A stretch of DNA of 64,000 nt from Stenotrophomonas aracearum (GCF_031834615.1 NZ_CP115543.1:2801001-2865000); one strand, 5' to 3'; counted from the stretch's first letter, positions 44,142-54,011 are shown. Notes: a model not told the origin generated them from the letters alone. Numbers and translations: made by a program.

Positions 44142-45015
44142 TTCTCACCTCCGCCAGCGTCGGAACGAAGGCGACACTGACGGCCCAGGAGCTCGCAGCC
44201 GGGTAGTCGGCAGCTACCAGATCATCCAGAAAATCCCACTCCGCGGCGCTGCTGACACTGGGGGGAGCATGGATCAACACCTGGAAGTGCAGCGTAGCCG
44301 GACCGGACTCGTTGGGAACGAAGGAAGACTTTACTGCAATGACCTTCAGACGCCGCTGCCGCAGGTATCTGATCGCACACCCTATGGGCTCGGACCAGGC
44401 GTCGTCTGCCAACCCGTAAGCCGTCTGCAGCACCTTCGCGTCCTCCGCAGTAGCCGTGTAGGAACTGCAGGGCAACGGGTCATCCGCTCCATCGCCTTCA
44501 ACGTTTGCCCCCGCCTGTCGCACTTCGACGGAGGCCATAGCAACGTCGGCTTCCGGAGCGTCGCTTCGGAGCAAACCACCGGAGGACGCCAACTTCTCAC
44601 GAACCTGGTAGGCGTCGAGTAGAAGTCCGACGTAACCCAACAAACTTGCAGTTGCGCGCAGTGCAGAAGCGTGACCCTCCAGCTGGCCGCGAAGCGCCAG
44701 GAATGTCGCTTTCACCTTGGTTACCTGCCCTGTCACGCACAGCATCGCCAACCAGCGCACAACAAGGTTGGGGTTGTTTGGCGAAAGTCGAAGCGCTCGA
44801 GCAAAGTGCTCGTCTGCGGCGTCGAACGCATCGGTGACGGCACAGGCATAGGCACGCAGGTCCCATGCACTTGAGGCGTCGCCCGACGCAAGCTCGTCAC
44901 TGCGCTTCTGCAGCCTGCGCACGGTAACGGAGTCGTTGGCGCCGGTCTTCAAAGCCTCGAACGCATCGCCCAAGGTCTCATTGAAGATCGTGTCGTAAGC
45001 GGCATTAATAGCCAT
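44125..45015 (-). CDS. TPR-like protein of unknown function, partner of the HEPN-like gene
   Basis: A 296-aa protein. The first third has a TPR-like pair (about residues 58-110; AWDLRAYACAVTDAFDAADE, HFARALRLSPNNPNLVVRWL). The middle is helical and acidic (ASLLGYVGLLLDAYQVREKL). The last 100 residues look alpha-beta-alpha-beta (AIRYLRQRRLKVIAVKSSFV, TLHFQVLIHAPPSVSSAAEW, SSWAVSVAFVPTLAEV) and match no family known to me. No signal or membrane segment. The gene ends inside the start of the HEPN-like gene, an overlap that implies coupled translation. I start at 45015; an upstream ATG adds ten residues. Confidence 0.6.
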   Translation of the reverse strand: MAINAAYDTIFNETLGDAFEALKTGANDSVTVRRLQKRSDELASGDASSAWDLRAYACAVTDAFDAADEHFARALRLSPNNPNLVVRWLAMLCVTGQVTKVKATFLALRGQLEGHASALRATASLLGYVGLLLDAYQVREKLASSGGLLRSDAPEADVAMASVEVRQAGANVEGDGADDPLPCSSYTATAEDAKVLQTAYGLADDAWSEPIGCAIRYLRQRRLKVIAVKSSFVPNESGPATLHFQVLIHAPPSVSSAAEWDFLDDLVAADYPAASSWAVSVAFVPTLAEVRNGDIA

Positions 45016-45134
45016 GATCGTACGGCCAGTTAACGGGGGCGCCACCCTACTACTGCATGAAGGTCAAAACAGTGCGCATCGTTACAACTATGGATTGTGG
45101 CGTGCAGCCGACATTCGAACCGGAGGCTCTCGAA

Positions 45135-45572
45135 TCAGTCCAAATACTTCAGGTGGATCAGCGGGTACGGCCTACCCTGCCCGTCTACTTCGGAGCGCCC
45201 GGTCCTCCGAAATCCCATCCGCTCGTAGAATCCCACTGCCTGTGCGTTCTGCTCGTTTACGTCAGTCGTCAGTGTCGGATGCAGCGCGATTGCATGGCGC
45301 ACCAGCGCTGCTCCTACGCCGGTTCCGCGATGGGCTGGATCTACGAACAGCGCCTCCATGTGGCCTTCATCGAGCAGCATGAACGCTACTGGATAGTCGC
45401 TGTCATCCGCTGCGATCCACAGCGGTGCATTGGGCAGGAACCCACACACCATGGCGTCGATGGCCTGACGATCTTCGGGCGTCAGGAAGTCATGGGTCGC
45501 ATCAACGGCGGCACGCCAGATCTCGATGACACGTGCGCCCTCGTCGGGTCGGGAAGGTCGAATGGTGGTCAT
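45135..45572 (-). CDS. GNAT family N-acetyltransferase
   Basis: A 145-aa acetyltransferase. The acetyl-CoA motif is FVDPAHRGTGVGAALVRHAI (about residues 76-95) and the end of the fold is NAQAVGFYERMGFRRTGRSE. It resembles the YjaB/PhnO-type small GNAT group; the acceptor substrate is unknown. I start at 45572 (MTTIRPSRPDEG), which gives a standard domain boundary; a frame to 45608 adds 12 residues. It lies between the TPR gene and tRNA-Pro on the minus strand. Confidence 0.88.
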   Translation of the reverse strand: MTTIRPSRPDEGARVIEIWRAAVDATHDFLTPEDRQAIDAMVCGFLPNAPLWIAADDSDYPVAFMLLDEGHMEALFVDPAHRGTGVGAALVRHAIALHPTLTTDVNEQNAQAVGFYERMGFRRTGRSEVDGQGRPYPLIHLKYLD

Positions 45573-45604
45573 GGTTGCCCTCTGCAGAATCTGGTCGTGC
45601 TGAA

Positions 45605-45638
45605 ACAAAAAAGGGCCCGCACCGATGTGCGAACCCTT
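45605..45638 (-). terminator. intrinsic terminator of tRNA-Pro
   Basis: On the minus strand AAGGGTTCGCAC and GTGCGGGCCCTT pair (two G-T wobbles) around ATCG, followed by TTTTGTTTC. It lies 18 bases after the tRNA CCA end. Confidence 0.85.
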
Positions 45639-45655
45639 GATCGTGTCACCAACAA

Positions 45656-45732
45656 TGGTCGGGACGGCCGGATTTGAACCGACGACCCTCTGCCCCCCAG
45701 GCAGATGCGCTACCAGGCTGCGCTACGCCCCG
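45656..45732 (-). tRNA. tRNA-Pro (anticodon GGG)
   Basis: A 77-base tRNA with CCA encoded. The acceptor stem is CGGGGCG with TGTCCCG-type pairing, D arm GCGC/GCGC region, and anticodon stem TCTGC/GCAGA enclosing CTGGGGG with GGG at 34-36. It is located downstream of the merR-type gene, an arrangement found in many gammaproteobacteria. Confidence 0.95.
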
Positions 45733-45771
45733 ATGTTGCTGGTGTTGTTCCCGCCTTGCAGCGGGCCGACG

Positions 45772-45777
45772 AGTATA
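45772..45777 (-). promoter_or_regulatory. -10 box of tRNA-Pro promoter
   Basis: On the minus strand TATACT sits 39 bases before the tRNA 5' end. A good -35 box is not evident at the usual spacing, so only the -10 element is marked. Confidence 0.4.
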
Positions 45778-45799
45778 ACCGGTTTGGCTTGAAAAAGGT

Positions 45800-46156
45800 T
45801 CAGCGGCGCAGCAGCTGAAGCACTTCTTCCAGTTCCATCCGCGTCTGTTTGATGATCTGGTTGCTCAGTGCCGATTCGTCGCGTGCGCCGGCACCTTCCA
45901 GGCGCAGGCGGGCACCGCCGATGGTGTAGCCCTGCTCGTAGAGCAGGCCGCGGATCTGGCGCACCATGAGCACGTCGTGGCGCTGGTAGTAGCGACGGTT
46001 GCCACGGCGCTTGGCCGGCTCCAGGCTGGGAAATTCGGTTTCCCAGTAGCGCAGCACGTGCGGCTTTACGTCGCACAGCTCGCTGACTTCACCAATGGTG
46101 AAGTAGCGCTTGGCCGGTATCGGCGGGAGTTCGCGGTTACTGCCCGGATCCAGCAT
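45800..46156 (-). CDS. MerR family transcriptional regulator
   Basis: A 118-aa MerR-type protein. The winged-helix domain (about residues 15-85) reads [40 protein letters not shown] and [20 protein letters not shown]. The short C-terminal helix ([20 protein letters not shown]) forms the dimer coiled coil; there is no cysteine-rich metal site. This gene follows ihfA in many gammaproteobacteria and is of unknown target. Its start overlaps the ihfA stop by 20 bases, so expression is coupled. Confidence 0.93.
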   Translation of the reverse strand: MLDPGSNRELPPIPAKRYFTIGEVSELCDVKPHVLRYWETEFPSLEPAKRRGNRRYYQRHDVLMVRQIRGLLYEQGYTIGGARLRLEGAGARDESALSNQIIKQTRMELEEVLQLLRR

Positions 46157-46436
46157 ATGCCTCTACCCTTTCCTTGAGCTTCTGGCCCGGACGGAAGGTG
46201 ACCACCGTACGGGCGGAAATCGGAATCTCTTCACCGGTTTTCGGATTGCGGCCCGGGCGCTGGTTCTTGCGCCGCAGGTCGAAATTGCCGAAGCCGGAAA
46301 GCTTCACCTGCCGTCCCTGTTCCAATGCTTCACGCAGCACATCGAAGAACGCGTCGACAAATTCCTTGGCCTCGCGCTTGTTCAGACCGACTTCGTCGAA
46401 CAGCTTTTCGGCCATCTCCGCCTTGGTCAATGCCAT
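46137..46436 (-). CDS. ihfA: integration host factor subunit alpha
   Basis: IHF-alpha forms, with IHF-beta, a sequence-specific DNA-bending protein. The 99-aa product has the HU fold: [20 protein letters not shown] at the start, the dimer core [20 protein letters not shown], and the beta-arm [39 protein letters not shown] matches IHF-alpha. It lies directly downstream of pheT, the standard pheST-ihfA arrangement. Confidence 0.97.
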   Translation of the reverse strand: MALTKAEMAEKLFDEVGLNKREAKEFVDAFFDVLREALEQGRQVKLSGFGNFDLRRKNQRPGRNPKTGEEIPISARTVVTFRPGQKLKERVEAYAGSGQ

Positions 46437-46462
46437 TGCCTGCTACCCCCCATGCTGCCCGC

Positions 46463-48841
46463 TCAACCGCGGATCCGGGCGTGGTGTTCACGCTCCATCG
46501 CGGCCACCGCCTCGGTGACCACCGCATCCACGTCGCGGTCCGTCAGAGTGCGCGACTTGTCCTGCAAAATCAAGCCCATAGCGAGACTCTTGAAGCCCGG
46601 CTCTACCCCCTGCCCGACGTAACGGTCGAACAGGGTCACCTGCTGCTGCAGCGGGCCGGCCGCCCGGCGCAGGGTGGCTTCCAGGTCGGCCCAGGCCGCA
46701 GCCTCCGGGACCAGGAAGGCCAGATCGCGGCGGACCGAGGGGAACCGGGACAGGTCGCTGGCGCGCGGCAGGGCGCGGGCGGCCAGGGCGGCCAGGTCCA
46801 GCTCGAAGCCGAACACGTCGGCGTCGATGTCCATGGCCTTGGCCAGGCGCGGGTGGATCTGGCCGATCCAGCCCAGGCTGACCCCGTCACGCAGCACCTC
46901 GGCCGAGCGGGCCGGGTGGCCGTACGGGCGGGTCGAGGGCACGAAGCTGAGCACGGCGCCGGAGGCGGCGGCCAGCGATTCCAGGTCGCCCTTGAGGTCA
47001 TGGAAGTCGACCTTGCGGGTGGCCAGGCCCCACTGTTCCGGGGTGGCGTCGCCGCACACGGCCACGGCCACGCGCTGGGTTTCCAGCGGGGCGGCGCCCT
47101 GCCCGGCCTGCGGGTGGAACACGCGGCCCAGTTCGAACAGGCGCACGGTGGGCTGCTGGCGCGCAGCGTTGCGGCCCAGGGTGGCGACCAGGCCCGGCAG
47201 CAGCGCCGGGCGCATCACCGCCAGCTCGGCCGACAGCGGGTTGGCCAGGGCCACCACGTTGTCCTGCAGCTGCCAGCTGGCCAGCAGGCCGGCGTCGACG
47301 AAGGCGTAATTGATGGTTTCCTGCAGGTCGCGGGCGACCAGCTGGCGACGGGTGCTCAGATCGTCCAGCCGGGTTTCGCTGGGCATGGCGATGCGCGCCG
47401 CGCCACCTGGCAGGGTGGTCGGAATGCGCTCGTAGCCGTGGATGCGGGCCAGCTCTTCGATGAGGTCTTCTTCAATGGCGATGTCGAAGCGGCGGCTGGG
47501 CGCGGTGACCTGCCAGCCGTCGGCGGCGGCGGCCACGTCCATGCCCAGCGCGCGCAGGATGCGCTCCACGTCGGCGTCGGCGATCTGGATGCCCAGCACC
47601 CGGGCGATGCGCGCGCGGCGCAGGCCGATGGTCGCGGTGGCCGGCAGGTCGTCCTGGCGCACGGCCTCGGTGACCGGGGCCGGGGTGCCGCCGGCCAGGT
47701 CCAGGACCAGGCGGGTAGCGTATTCGATGGCGGTGCGCGGCAGCGCCGGGTCGACGCCACGCTCGAAGCGGTGGCCGGCGTCGGTGTGCAGGCCCAGCTT
47801 GCGGCCGCGGCCCATGATGGCAGCCGGGGCGAAGTGCGCGGCTTCCAGGAACACGGCGGTGGTGTCGTCGGTGACGCGGGTGTCGAAGCCGCCCATCAGG
47901 CCGGCCAGGCCGACCGGACGGTCGGCGTCGGTGACCACCAGGAAGCTGTCGTCCAGCGCGGCGTCGCGGCCGTCCAGCAGCTTCAGGGTTTCGCCGGCGC
48001 GCGAGCGGCGCACGCCGATGCTGCCCTGCAGGGTGCCCAGGTCATAGGCGTGCATCGGCTGGCCCAGTTCGAGCATCACGTACTGGGTGATGTCGACCAG
48101 CAGCGACACCGGGCGCACGCCGCTGCGGCGCAGGCGCTCGGCCATCCACAGCGGGGTGGCGGCGCGCGGGTTCACGCCCTCGATGACGCGGCCCAGGTAA
48201 CGCGGCGCTTCGGCACCGGCGTTGAGCGCGATATCCAGTTCACGATTGCCGACGGCGGCCACCGGGGCGGCGTTGAACGGCACCACTTCGCTGGCGCACG
48301 CGGCGGCCACGTCGAAGGCGATGCCGCGCACGCTGAAGCAGTCGGCGCGGTTGGGGGTCAGCTTGATCTCGACGCTGGCGTCGGGCAGGCCGAGGTATTC
48401 GACCAGGGTCTGGCCAACCGGGGCGTCGTCAGGCAGTTCGAACAGGCCGGAAGCATCGCTGTCCAGGCCCAGTTCCTTGGCCGAGCACAGCATGCCGTTG
48501 GAATCCACGCCACGCAGCTTGGCGGCCTTGATGGTCATGTCACCAAACTTCGCACCGACCATCGCCAGTGGCGCAACCAGCCCGGCGCGCGCGTTGGGCG
48601 CGCCGCACACGATCTGCAGGTGCTCGCCCTGCCCGGCGTCGACCTGGCAGATCTGCAGGCGGTCGGCTTCGGGGTGGCGCTCGGCGGAGATGATGCGCGC
48701 GACCACCACGTGGTCGAGGTTCGCACCGAGGTCGGTGACCTCTTCCACTTCCAGCCCGATCGCGGTCAGCACCGCGCTCAGCTCGGCGCGCGAGGCGGTG
48801 GTGGGAACGTGGCTGCGCAGCCAGTTTTCAGAGAATTTCAT
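46463..48841 (-). CDS. pheT: phenylalanyl-tRNA synthetase beta subunit
   Basis: PheT, with PheS, charges tRNA-Phe and edits Tyr-tRNA-Phe. The 792-aa product begins MKFSENWLRSHV with the expected N-terminal tRNA-binding domain (about residues 40-150; ICQVDAGQGEHLQIVCGAPN). B3/B4 editing, B5 (APSRRFDIAIEEDLIEELAR) and the C-terminal anticodon-binding FDX-ACB domain (SDLSRFPSVRRDLAFLVPE, LFDRYVGQGVEPGFKSLAMG) follow. Length is normal. It starts 40 bp after pheS and precedes ihfA by 26 bp. Confidence 0.97.
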   Translation of the reverse strand: MKFSENWLRSHVPTTASRAELSAVLTAIGLEVEEVTDLGANLDHVVVARIISAERHPEADRLQICQVDAGQGEHLQIVCGAPNARAGLVAPLAMVGAKFGDMTIKAAKLRGVDSNGMLCSAKELGLDSDASGLFELPDDAPVGQTLVEYLGLPDASVEIKLTPNRADCFSVRGIAFDVAAACASEVVPFNAAPVAAVGNRELDIALNAGAEAPRYLGRVIEGVNPRAATPLWMAERLRRSGVRPVSLLVDITQYVMLELGQPMHAYDLGTLQGSIGVRRSRAGETLKLLDGRDAALDDSFLVVTDADRPVGLAGLMGGFDTRVTDDTTAVFLEAAHFAPAAIMGRGRKLGLHTDAGHRFERGVDPALPRTAIEYATRLVLDLAGGTPAPVTEAVRQDDLPATATIGLRRARIARVLGIQIADADVERILRALGMDVAAAADGWQVTAPSRRFDIAIEEDLIEELARIHGYERIPTTLPGGAARIAMPSETRLDDLSTRRQLVARDLQETINYAFVDAGLLASWQLQDNVVALANPLSAELAVMRPALLPGLVATLGRNAARQQPTVRLFELGRVFHPQAGQGAAPLETQRVAVAVCGDATPEQWGLATRKVDFHDLKGDLESLAAASGAVLSFVPSTRPYGHPARSAEVLRDGVSLGWIGQIHPRLAKAMDIDADVFGFELDLAALAARALPRASDLSRFPSVRRDLAFLVPEAAAWADLEATLRRAAGPLQQQVTLFDRYVGQGVEPGFKSLAMGLILQDKSRTLTDRDVDAVVTEAVAAMEREHHARIRG

Positions 48842-48881
48842 GGTGTCACCCTGGTGGGCCGGCGCAAGCGCCAGGCCGTGA

Positions 48882-49985
<1,104 letters not shown>

Positions 49986-50030
49986 TTACCCGCAGCCGTT
50001 GCGTTTGCACGGCAACGGCGGGGAATGGAC

Positions 50031-50390
50031 TTATGCCGCCAGCGCGCCCTTGGCCTTTTCGGCCAGTGCAGCAAAACCGGCTGCGTCGTGCACGGCGATA
50101 TCGGCCAGGACCTTACGGTCCAGGGTGATACCTGCCTTCAGCAGGCCGTTCATGAAACGGCTGTAGCTCAGACCGTTGATGCGGGCAGCCGCGTTGATGC
50201 GGGTGATCCACAGCGAGCGGAAATTACGCTTCTTCTGCTTACGACCGATGTAGGCGTACTGCTGTGCCTTGATGACGGCCTGCTTGGCAACGCGGAAGAC
50301 CTTGCGGCGTGCGTTGTAGTAACCCTTGGCAAGGGTCAGGATTTTCTTGTGGCGGCGACGCGCCTGTACACCACGCTTTACTCGAGCCAT
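50031..50390 (-). CDS. rplT: 50S ribosomal protein L20
   Basis: L20 is an early-binding 23S rRNA protein. The 119-aa product begins [20 protein letters not shown] with the usual basic helix and contains [40 protein letters not shown] and [20 protein letters not shown]. In related bacteria L20 represses its own operon by binding the rpmI leader. It is 10 bp downstream of rpmI on the minus strand. Confidence 0.98.
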
Positions 50391-50400
50391 GGTTCAGTCC

Positions 50401-50598
50401 TCAGAGGTAGGGAAGCATACGAGTCAAACGGCCTGCGTCTTCTGCACGAACATGGTTCGTCTGACGCAGATTGCGCTTCCGCTTGGTCGACTTCTTGGTG
50501 AGGATGTGGCTGCGGTTGGCGTGGCCAGCCTTGAACTTGCCGGAGGCGGTCTTGCGGAAACGCTTGGCCGCCGCCCGGTTGGTCTTGATCTTGGGCAT
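50401..50598 (-). CDS. rpmI: 50S ribosomal protein L35
   Basis: The 65-aa L35 reads [20 protein letters not shown] and continues through [20 protein letters not shown] to MLPYL. It lies at the head of the rpmI-rplT unit, 10 bp before rplT, with its own promoter about 140 bp upstream. The frame is open upstream to 50769, but the L35 start is unambiguous by family. Confidence 0.98.
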   Translation of the reverse strand: MPKIKTNRAAAKRFRKTASGKFKAGHANRSHILTKKSTKRKRNLRQTNHVRAEDAGRLTRMLPYL

Positions 50599-50682
50599 TG
50601 CAATGTCCTTGATGATGTTTTTTTTACTGACCAGGGCGGTGGCGATGCCACACTTTCCGTCCGTGCCCTTGCCTGCTTTTAA

Positions 50683-50709
50683 GCCCGGATTCCCCTCTGG
50701 GAACCGGGC
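50683..50709 (-). promoter_or_regulatory. structured leader of rpmI-rplT (possible L20 operator)
   Basis: In the leader RNA, GCCCGGTTCCC and GGGAATCCGGGC form an 11-bp stem with one bulged base and an AGAG loop. A second short hairpin (CCCCGTATTGCGGGG) lies about 13 bases upstream. Such paired helices are where L20 binds in E. coli; the match here is structural, not sequence-proven. Confidence 0.45.
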
Positions 50710-50740
50710 GGGTCCTTCACCCCGCAATACGGGGCCGCCC

Positions 50741-50769
50741 ATTATGCCAGCGACCGGAGCCGGTTGCAA
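50741..50769 (-). promoter_or_regulatory. sigma-70 promoter of rpmI-rplT
   Basis: On the minus strand TTGCAA and CATAAT are separated by 17 bases, a strong match in this genome. It lies in the infC-rpmI gap and would let rpmI-rplT be transcribed apart from infC. Confidence 0.75.
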
Positions 50770-50814
50770 ATGGTTGATTGGGCGGGGGTAAATCGGTCGT
50801 TTTGCCTGAACGGC

Positions 50815-50837
50815 AGCCGGGCAGAGCCCGGCTCTAC
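50815..50837 (-). repeat. SMAG palindrome
   Basis: On the minus strand it is GTAGAGCCGGGCTCTGCCCGGCT, a GTAG-headed hairpin with AGCCGGGC/GCCCGGCT arms. It lies ten bases after the infC stop codon. Confidence 0.75.
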
Positions 50838-50846
50838 GTCCGCAGG

Positions 50847-51371
50847 TTATTTCTTTTTCGGCGCGATCATCATGACCATCTGCCGGCCTTCCAGGCGCGG
50901 ACGGGACTCGATCACGATGTCCTCGCCCAGATCGGCTTCGATCCGGTTGGCCATTTCGCGACCCAGTTCCTGATGGCTCATTTCACGGCCACGGAAGCGG
51001 ATGTTCACCTTGATCTTGTCACCGTCTTCCAGGAACCCGCGCATCTTGCGCAGCTTGATCTGGTAGTCGCCTTCGTCGGTGACCGGGCGGAACTTCACTT
51101 CCTTGATTTCGACCTGCTTGGTCTTCTTCTTGGCCTCATTGGCCTTTTTCTGCGCTTCGAACTTGAACTTGCCGAAGTCCATGATCTTGCAGACCGGCGG
51201 ATCGGCCTGCGGCTGGATCTCGACCAGGTCCAGGCCTTCGTCTTCGGCCATCGACAGCGCTTCGTCGCGCGACAACACGCCAATCATTTCACCGTCGCTG
51301 CCGATCACGCGTACGCGCGGCACCCGGATTTCCTGATTCTTGCGGTTCTGTTTGTTGTCAGGGGTACTGAT
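50847..51371 (-). CDS. infC: translation initiation factor IF-3, AUC start
   Basis: IF-3 keeps 30S subunits free and rejects non-AUG starts. The 174-aa product reads [20 protein letters not shown] at its N-terminus, with [20 protein letters not shown] and [20 protein letters not shown] further on and ends MMIAPKKK. I place the start at the ATC codon at 51371, eight bases after GGGAG, because family proteins begin with STPDN. An in-frame ATG at 51395 would add eight residues and bury the Shine-Dalgarno in the coding region. Rare start codons for infC (AUU in E. coli) let IF-3 repress its own translation. Confidence 0.9.
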   Translation of the reverse strand: MSTPDNKQNRKNQEIRVPRVRVIGSDGEMIGVLSRDEALSMAEDEGLDLVEIQPQADPPVCKIMDFGKFKFEAQKKANEAKKKTKQVEIKEVKFRPVTDEGDYQIKLRKMRGFLEDGDKIKVNIRFRGREMSHQELGREMANRIEADLGEDIVIESRPRLEGRQMVMMIAPKKK

Positions 51372-51434
51372 ATTGCAATCTCCCAGAGGAATCAAACCGG
51401 CCCATGACGGATCATCCGCGGGGCCGGGACTGTC

Positions 51435-53339
51435 TTACACGTACTGTTCTGCCTGCAACCGCTCGATGAAGGCCTGGACGGACATGCTGCCCAGATCCTC
51501 GCCCGAGCGCGTACGCACGGCTACGGCGCCATTTTCCTTCTCACGGTCGCCCACCACCAGCAGATACGGGACCCGCTGCAGCGTATGCTCGCGAATCTTA
51601 TAACCGATCTTCTCGTTGCGCAAATCGGCCGTTACCCGGAGGCCTTGATCTGCAAGGGTTTTCCTGACCCCTTCAACGTATTCAGCCTGGGCGTCGGTGA
51701 TATTGGCCACCACCGCCTGGACCGGGGCCAGCCAGGCCGGGAAGTGGCCGGCATGGTGCTCGATCAGGATGCCCAGGAAGCGCTCCATGGAGCCCACGAT
51801 GGCCCGGTGCAGCATGACCGGGTGCTTCTTCTGGCTGGCTTCGTCCACGTACTCGGCGCCGAGGCGGCCGGGCATCATGAAGTCGACCTGCATGGTGCCC
51901 AGCTGCCAGGTGCGGCCGATGGCGTCCTTCAGGTGGTACTCGATCTTCGGGCCGTAGAAGGCGCCCTCGCCCGGCAGCTCCTGCCACTCCACGCCGCAGC
52001 TGGACAGCGCCGAGCGCAGCGCGGTTTCGGCCTTGTCCCAGGTGGCGTCGTCGCCCAGGCGCGATTCGGGGCGCAGCGCGATCTTGATCTGGATTTCCTC
52101 GAAGCCGAAGTGCTGGTACACCGCCAGCGCCTGCTGGTGGAAGGCGGTCACTTCCGATTCGATCTGCGCCTCGGTGCAGAACACGTGGCCGTCGTCCTGG
52201 GTGAAGCCGCGCACGCGCAGGATGCCGTGCAGCGCGCCCGAGGGCTCGTTGCGGTGGCAGGAACCGAACTCACCGTAGCGGATCGGCAGGTCGCGGTAGC
52301 TGTGCAGGCCCTGGTTGAACACCTGCACGTGGCCCGGGCAGTTCATCGGCTTGACCGCGTAGGTGCGCTTCTCCGACTCGGTGAAGAACATGTTGTCCTG
52401 GTAGTTGTCCCAGTGGCCGGACTTCTTCCACAGGCTCACGTCCAGGATCTGCGGGCAGCGCACTTCGCCGTAGCCGCTCTTCTGGTAGACCTTGCGCATG
52501 TACTGCTCGACCACCTGCCACAGCGCCCAGCCCTTGGGGTGCCAGAACACCAGGCCGGGAGCCTCTTCCTGCAGGTGGAACAGGTCCTGCTGCTTGCCGA
52601 TGCGGCGGTGGTCGCGCATTTCGGCTTCTTCGACGCGCTTGATATACGCCTCGAGCTGCTTCTTGTCGGCCCAGGCGGTGCCGTAGACGCGCTGCAGCTG
52701 CTCGTTCTGCGCGTCGCCGCGCCAGTAGGCGCCGGAGATGCGGGTCAGCTTGAAGGCCTTCAGGAAGCGCGTGTTGGGCACGTGCGGGCCGCGGCACATG
52801 TCCACGTATTCCTGGTGGTAGTACATGCCCATGGCCTGGATCTCAGGCGACATGTCTTCGATCAGGCGCAGTTTGTAGTCTTCGCCACGGCTCTTGAAGA
52901 TCTCCACCACCTCGGCACGCGGGGTCAGCTTCTTGACCACGTCGTAGTCCTGCGCGATCAGCTCGGCCATGCGCTTTTCGATGGCGGCCATGTCGTCCGG
53001 GGTGAACGGGCGCTCGGAGAAGATGTCGTAGTAGAAGCCTTCGGCGATGACCGGGCCGATCACCATCTTCACGTCCGGGTACAGCTGCTTGACCGCATGG
53101 CCGAGCAGGTGGGCGCAGGAGTGGCGGATGATTTCCACGCCCTCCTCGTCCTTGGCGGTGATGATGCGCAGGCTGGCGTCGTGGTCGATCACGTCGCTGG
53201 CATCGACCAGGGTGCCGTCGACGGCACCGGCGATGGTGGCCTTGGCCAGGCCGGCGCCGATCGACTGGGCGACGTCCATGACACTGACAGGGTTTTCGAA
53301 CTCACGGCGGCTGCCGTCGGGAAGCGTGATCGCGATCAT
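51435..53339 (-). CDS. thrS: threonyl-tRNA synthetase
   Basis: ThrRS charges tRNA-Thr and edits Ser-tRNA-Thr. The 634-aa product has a TGS domain (residues 1-60; [20 protein letters not shown]), the editing domain with [20 protein letters not shown] (His near residue 77), and the class II core ([60 protein letters not shown]). The C-terminal anticodon-binding domain ends the protein. The frame stays open to 53807 through the leader, but the ATG at 53339 gives the family N-terminus. It is the first gene of the thrS-infC-rpmI-rplT-pheST-ihfA cluster. Confidence 0.98.
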   Translation of the reverse strand: MIAITLPDGSRREFENPVSVMDVAQSIGAGLAKATIAGAVDGTLVDASDVIDHDASLRIITAKDEEGVEIIRHSCAHLLGHAVKQLYPDVKMVIGPVIAEGFYYDIFSERPFTPDDMAAIEKRMAELIAQDYDVVKKLTPRAEVVEIFKSRGEDYKLRLIEDMSPEIQAMGMYYHQEYVDMCRGPHVPNTRFLKAFKLTRISGAYWRGDAQNEQLQRVYGTAWADKKQLEAYIKRVEEAEMRDHRRIGKQQDLFHLQEEAPGLVFWHPKGWALWQVVEQYMRKVYQKSGYGEVRCPQILDVSLWKKSGHWDNYQDNMFFTESEKRTYAVKPMNCPGHVQVFNQGLHSYRDLPIRYGEFGSCHRNEPSGALHGILRVRGFTQDDGHVFCTEAQIESEVTAFHQQALAVYQHFGFEEIQIKIALRPESRLGDDATWDKAETALRSALSSCGVEWQELPGEGAFYGPKIEYHLKDAIGRTWQLGTMQVDFMMPGRLGAEYVDEASQKKHPVMLHRAIVGSMERFLGILIEHHAGHFPAWLAPVQAVVANITDAQAEYVEGVRKTLADQGLRVTADLRNEKIGYKIREHTLQRVPYLLVVGDREKENGAVAVRTRSGEDLGSMSVQAFIERLQAEQYV

Positions 53340-53363
53340 GGCTGGGTTTCGTGCTTGATTCGG

Positions 53364-53388
53364 ATAAAAGAAAAGCGCCACGAGGGCG
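53364..53388 (-). terminator. terminator-like hairpin in the thrS leader
   Basis: On the minus strand AGGCGCC and GGCGCTT (one G-T pair) form a 7-bp stem around CTCGT. TTTTCTTTT follows directly. It ends about 25 bases before the thrS ATG and so would block thrS transcription if it forms. Confidence 0.65.
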
Positions 53389-53413
53389 CCTGGGCAAGGA
53401 GCCGTCGGGAGCG

Positions 53414-53440
53414 TCAGCAGTGGGCGGTGGTAGTGCTCAT
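53414..53440 (-). CDS. candidate thrS leader peptide with three Thr codons
   Basis: ATG AGC ACT ACC ACC GCC CAC TGC TGA encodes MSTTTAHC, ending 26 bases before the hairpin. Three consecutive threonine codons out of eight suggest ribosome-stalling attenuation in response to charged tRNA-Thr. No strong Shine-Dalgarno is seen, and a mutually exclusive antiterminator stem is not obvious. Confidence 0.5.
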   Translation of the reverse strand: MSTTTAHC

Positions 53441-53529
53441 GTCGCACGCTGGGCCGGCGCTGGGCGCGGGTCACCTTGGTACCAGGAGAAATGGATGGGG
53501 TCGATCTTAAACCAAAGCAGGGTCCCCCG

Positions 53530-53642
53530 GTAGCGCCGGCCGTTGGCCGGCCCATGGAGTGTGTCCGGCGCTCATGCGGGCCAACGGCCGGCGCTACCGG
53601 GGAGGACGGGATTGCGGGGAGCCGGCCGGCGGCCGGCACTAC
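53530..53642. repeat. cluster of three SMAG palindromes
   Basis: GTAGCGCCGGCCGTTGGCCG begins the first unit (53530-53552). The second (53575-53597) is its inverted copy, matching over 19 bases. A third inverted unit with a GCCGGCC/GGCCGGC core lies at 53620-53642. They sit in the divergent region between thrS and the iron module. Confidence 0.8.
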
Positions 53643-53657
53643 CGGTTGCGAACGGCA

Positions 53658-54011
53658 ATGATTACCATGCGCACTTTGCAGCGCAACGGATGCGCGCCCC
53701 TCGCACTCGGCTTCCGCATGCCCTTCACGCTTGCCACCCTTTATTGCCTCCTGGCCGGTACCGCCTCGGCGTTCTCTGCGCTGGCCTTCTACGCAGCCTC
53801 GCCACACTGCCGCTGGCCGCGCCTGCGTCGTGCCGCGCGACTGGGCCGCCAGCTCGGCCTGGTCGCGGCAGCCACCTCGCTGTGGCTCTGGATGGGCCAG
53901 CTCGGCCTGGCCACCGGCCTGTGCGTCACGCTGGGGATCTGGATGCTGACCGCGCTGGTGCTGCCCTACCTGGCGGCGTGGACGCGCCCCGACGCGGAGG
54001 CGCGACGCTGA
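53658..54011 (+). CDS. membrane protein of PepSY iron module (DUF3325-like)
   Basis: The 117-aa product (from ATG at 53658; a later ATG at 53718 is equally possible) has three hydrophobic segments: [40 protein letters not shown] and [19 protein letters not shown]. It resembles the small DUF3325 proteins that accompany PepSY transmembrane proteins and siderophore receptors. Its TGA overlaps the next gene's ATG. Its role in iron handling is inferred from that association. Confidence 0.65.
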   Translation: MITMRTLQRNGCAPLALGFRMPFTLATLYCLLAGTASAFSALAFYAASPHCRWPRLRRAARLGRQLGLVAAATSLWLWMGQLGLATGLCVTLGIWMLTALVLPYLAAWTRPDAEARR

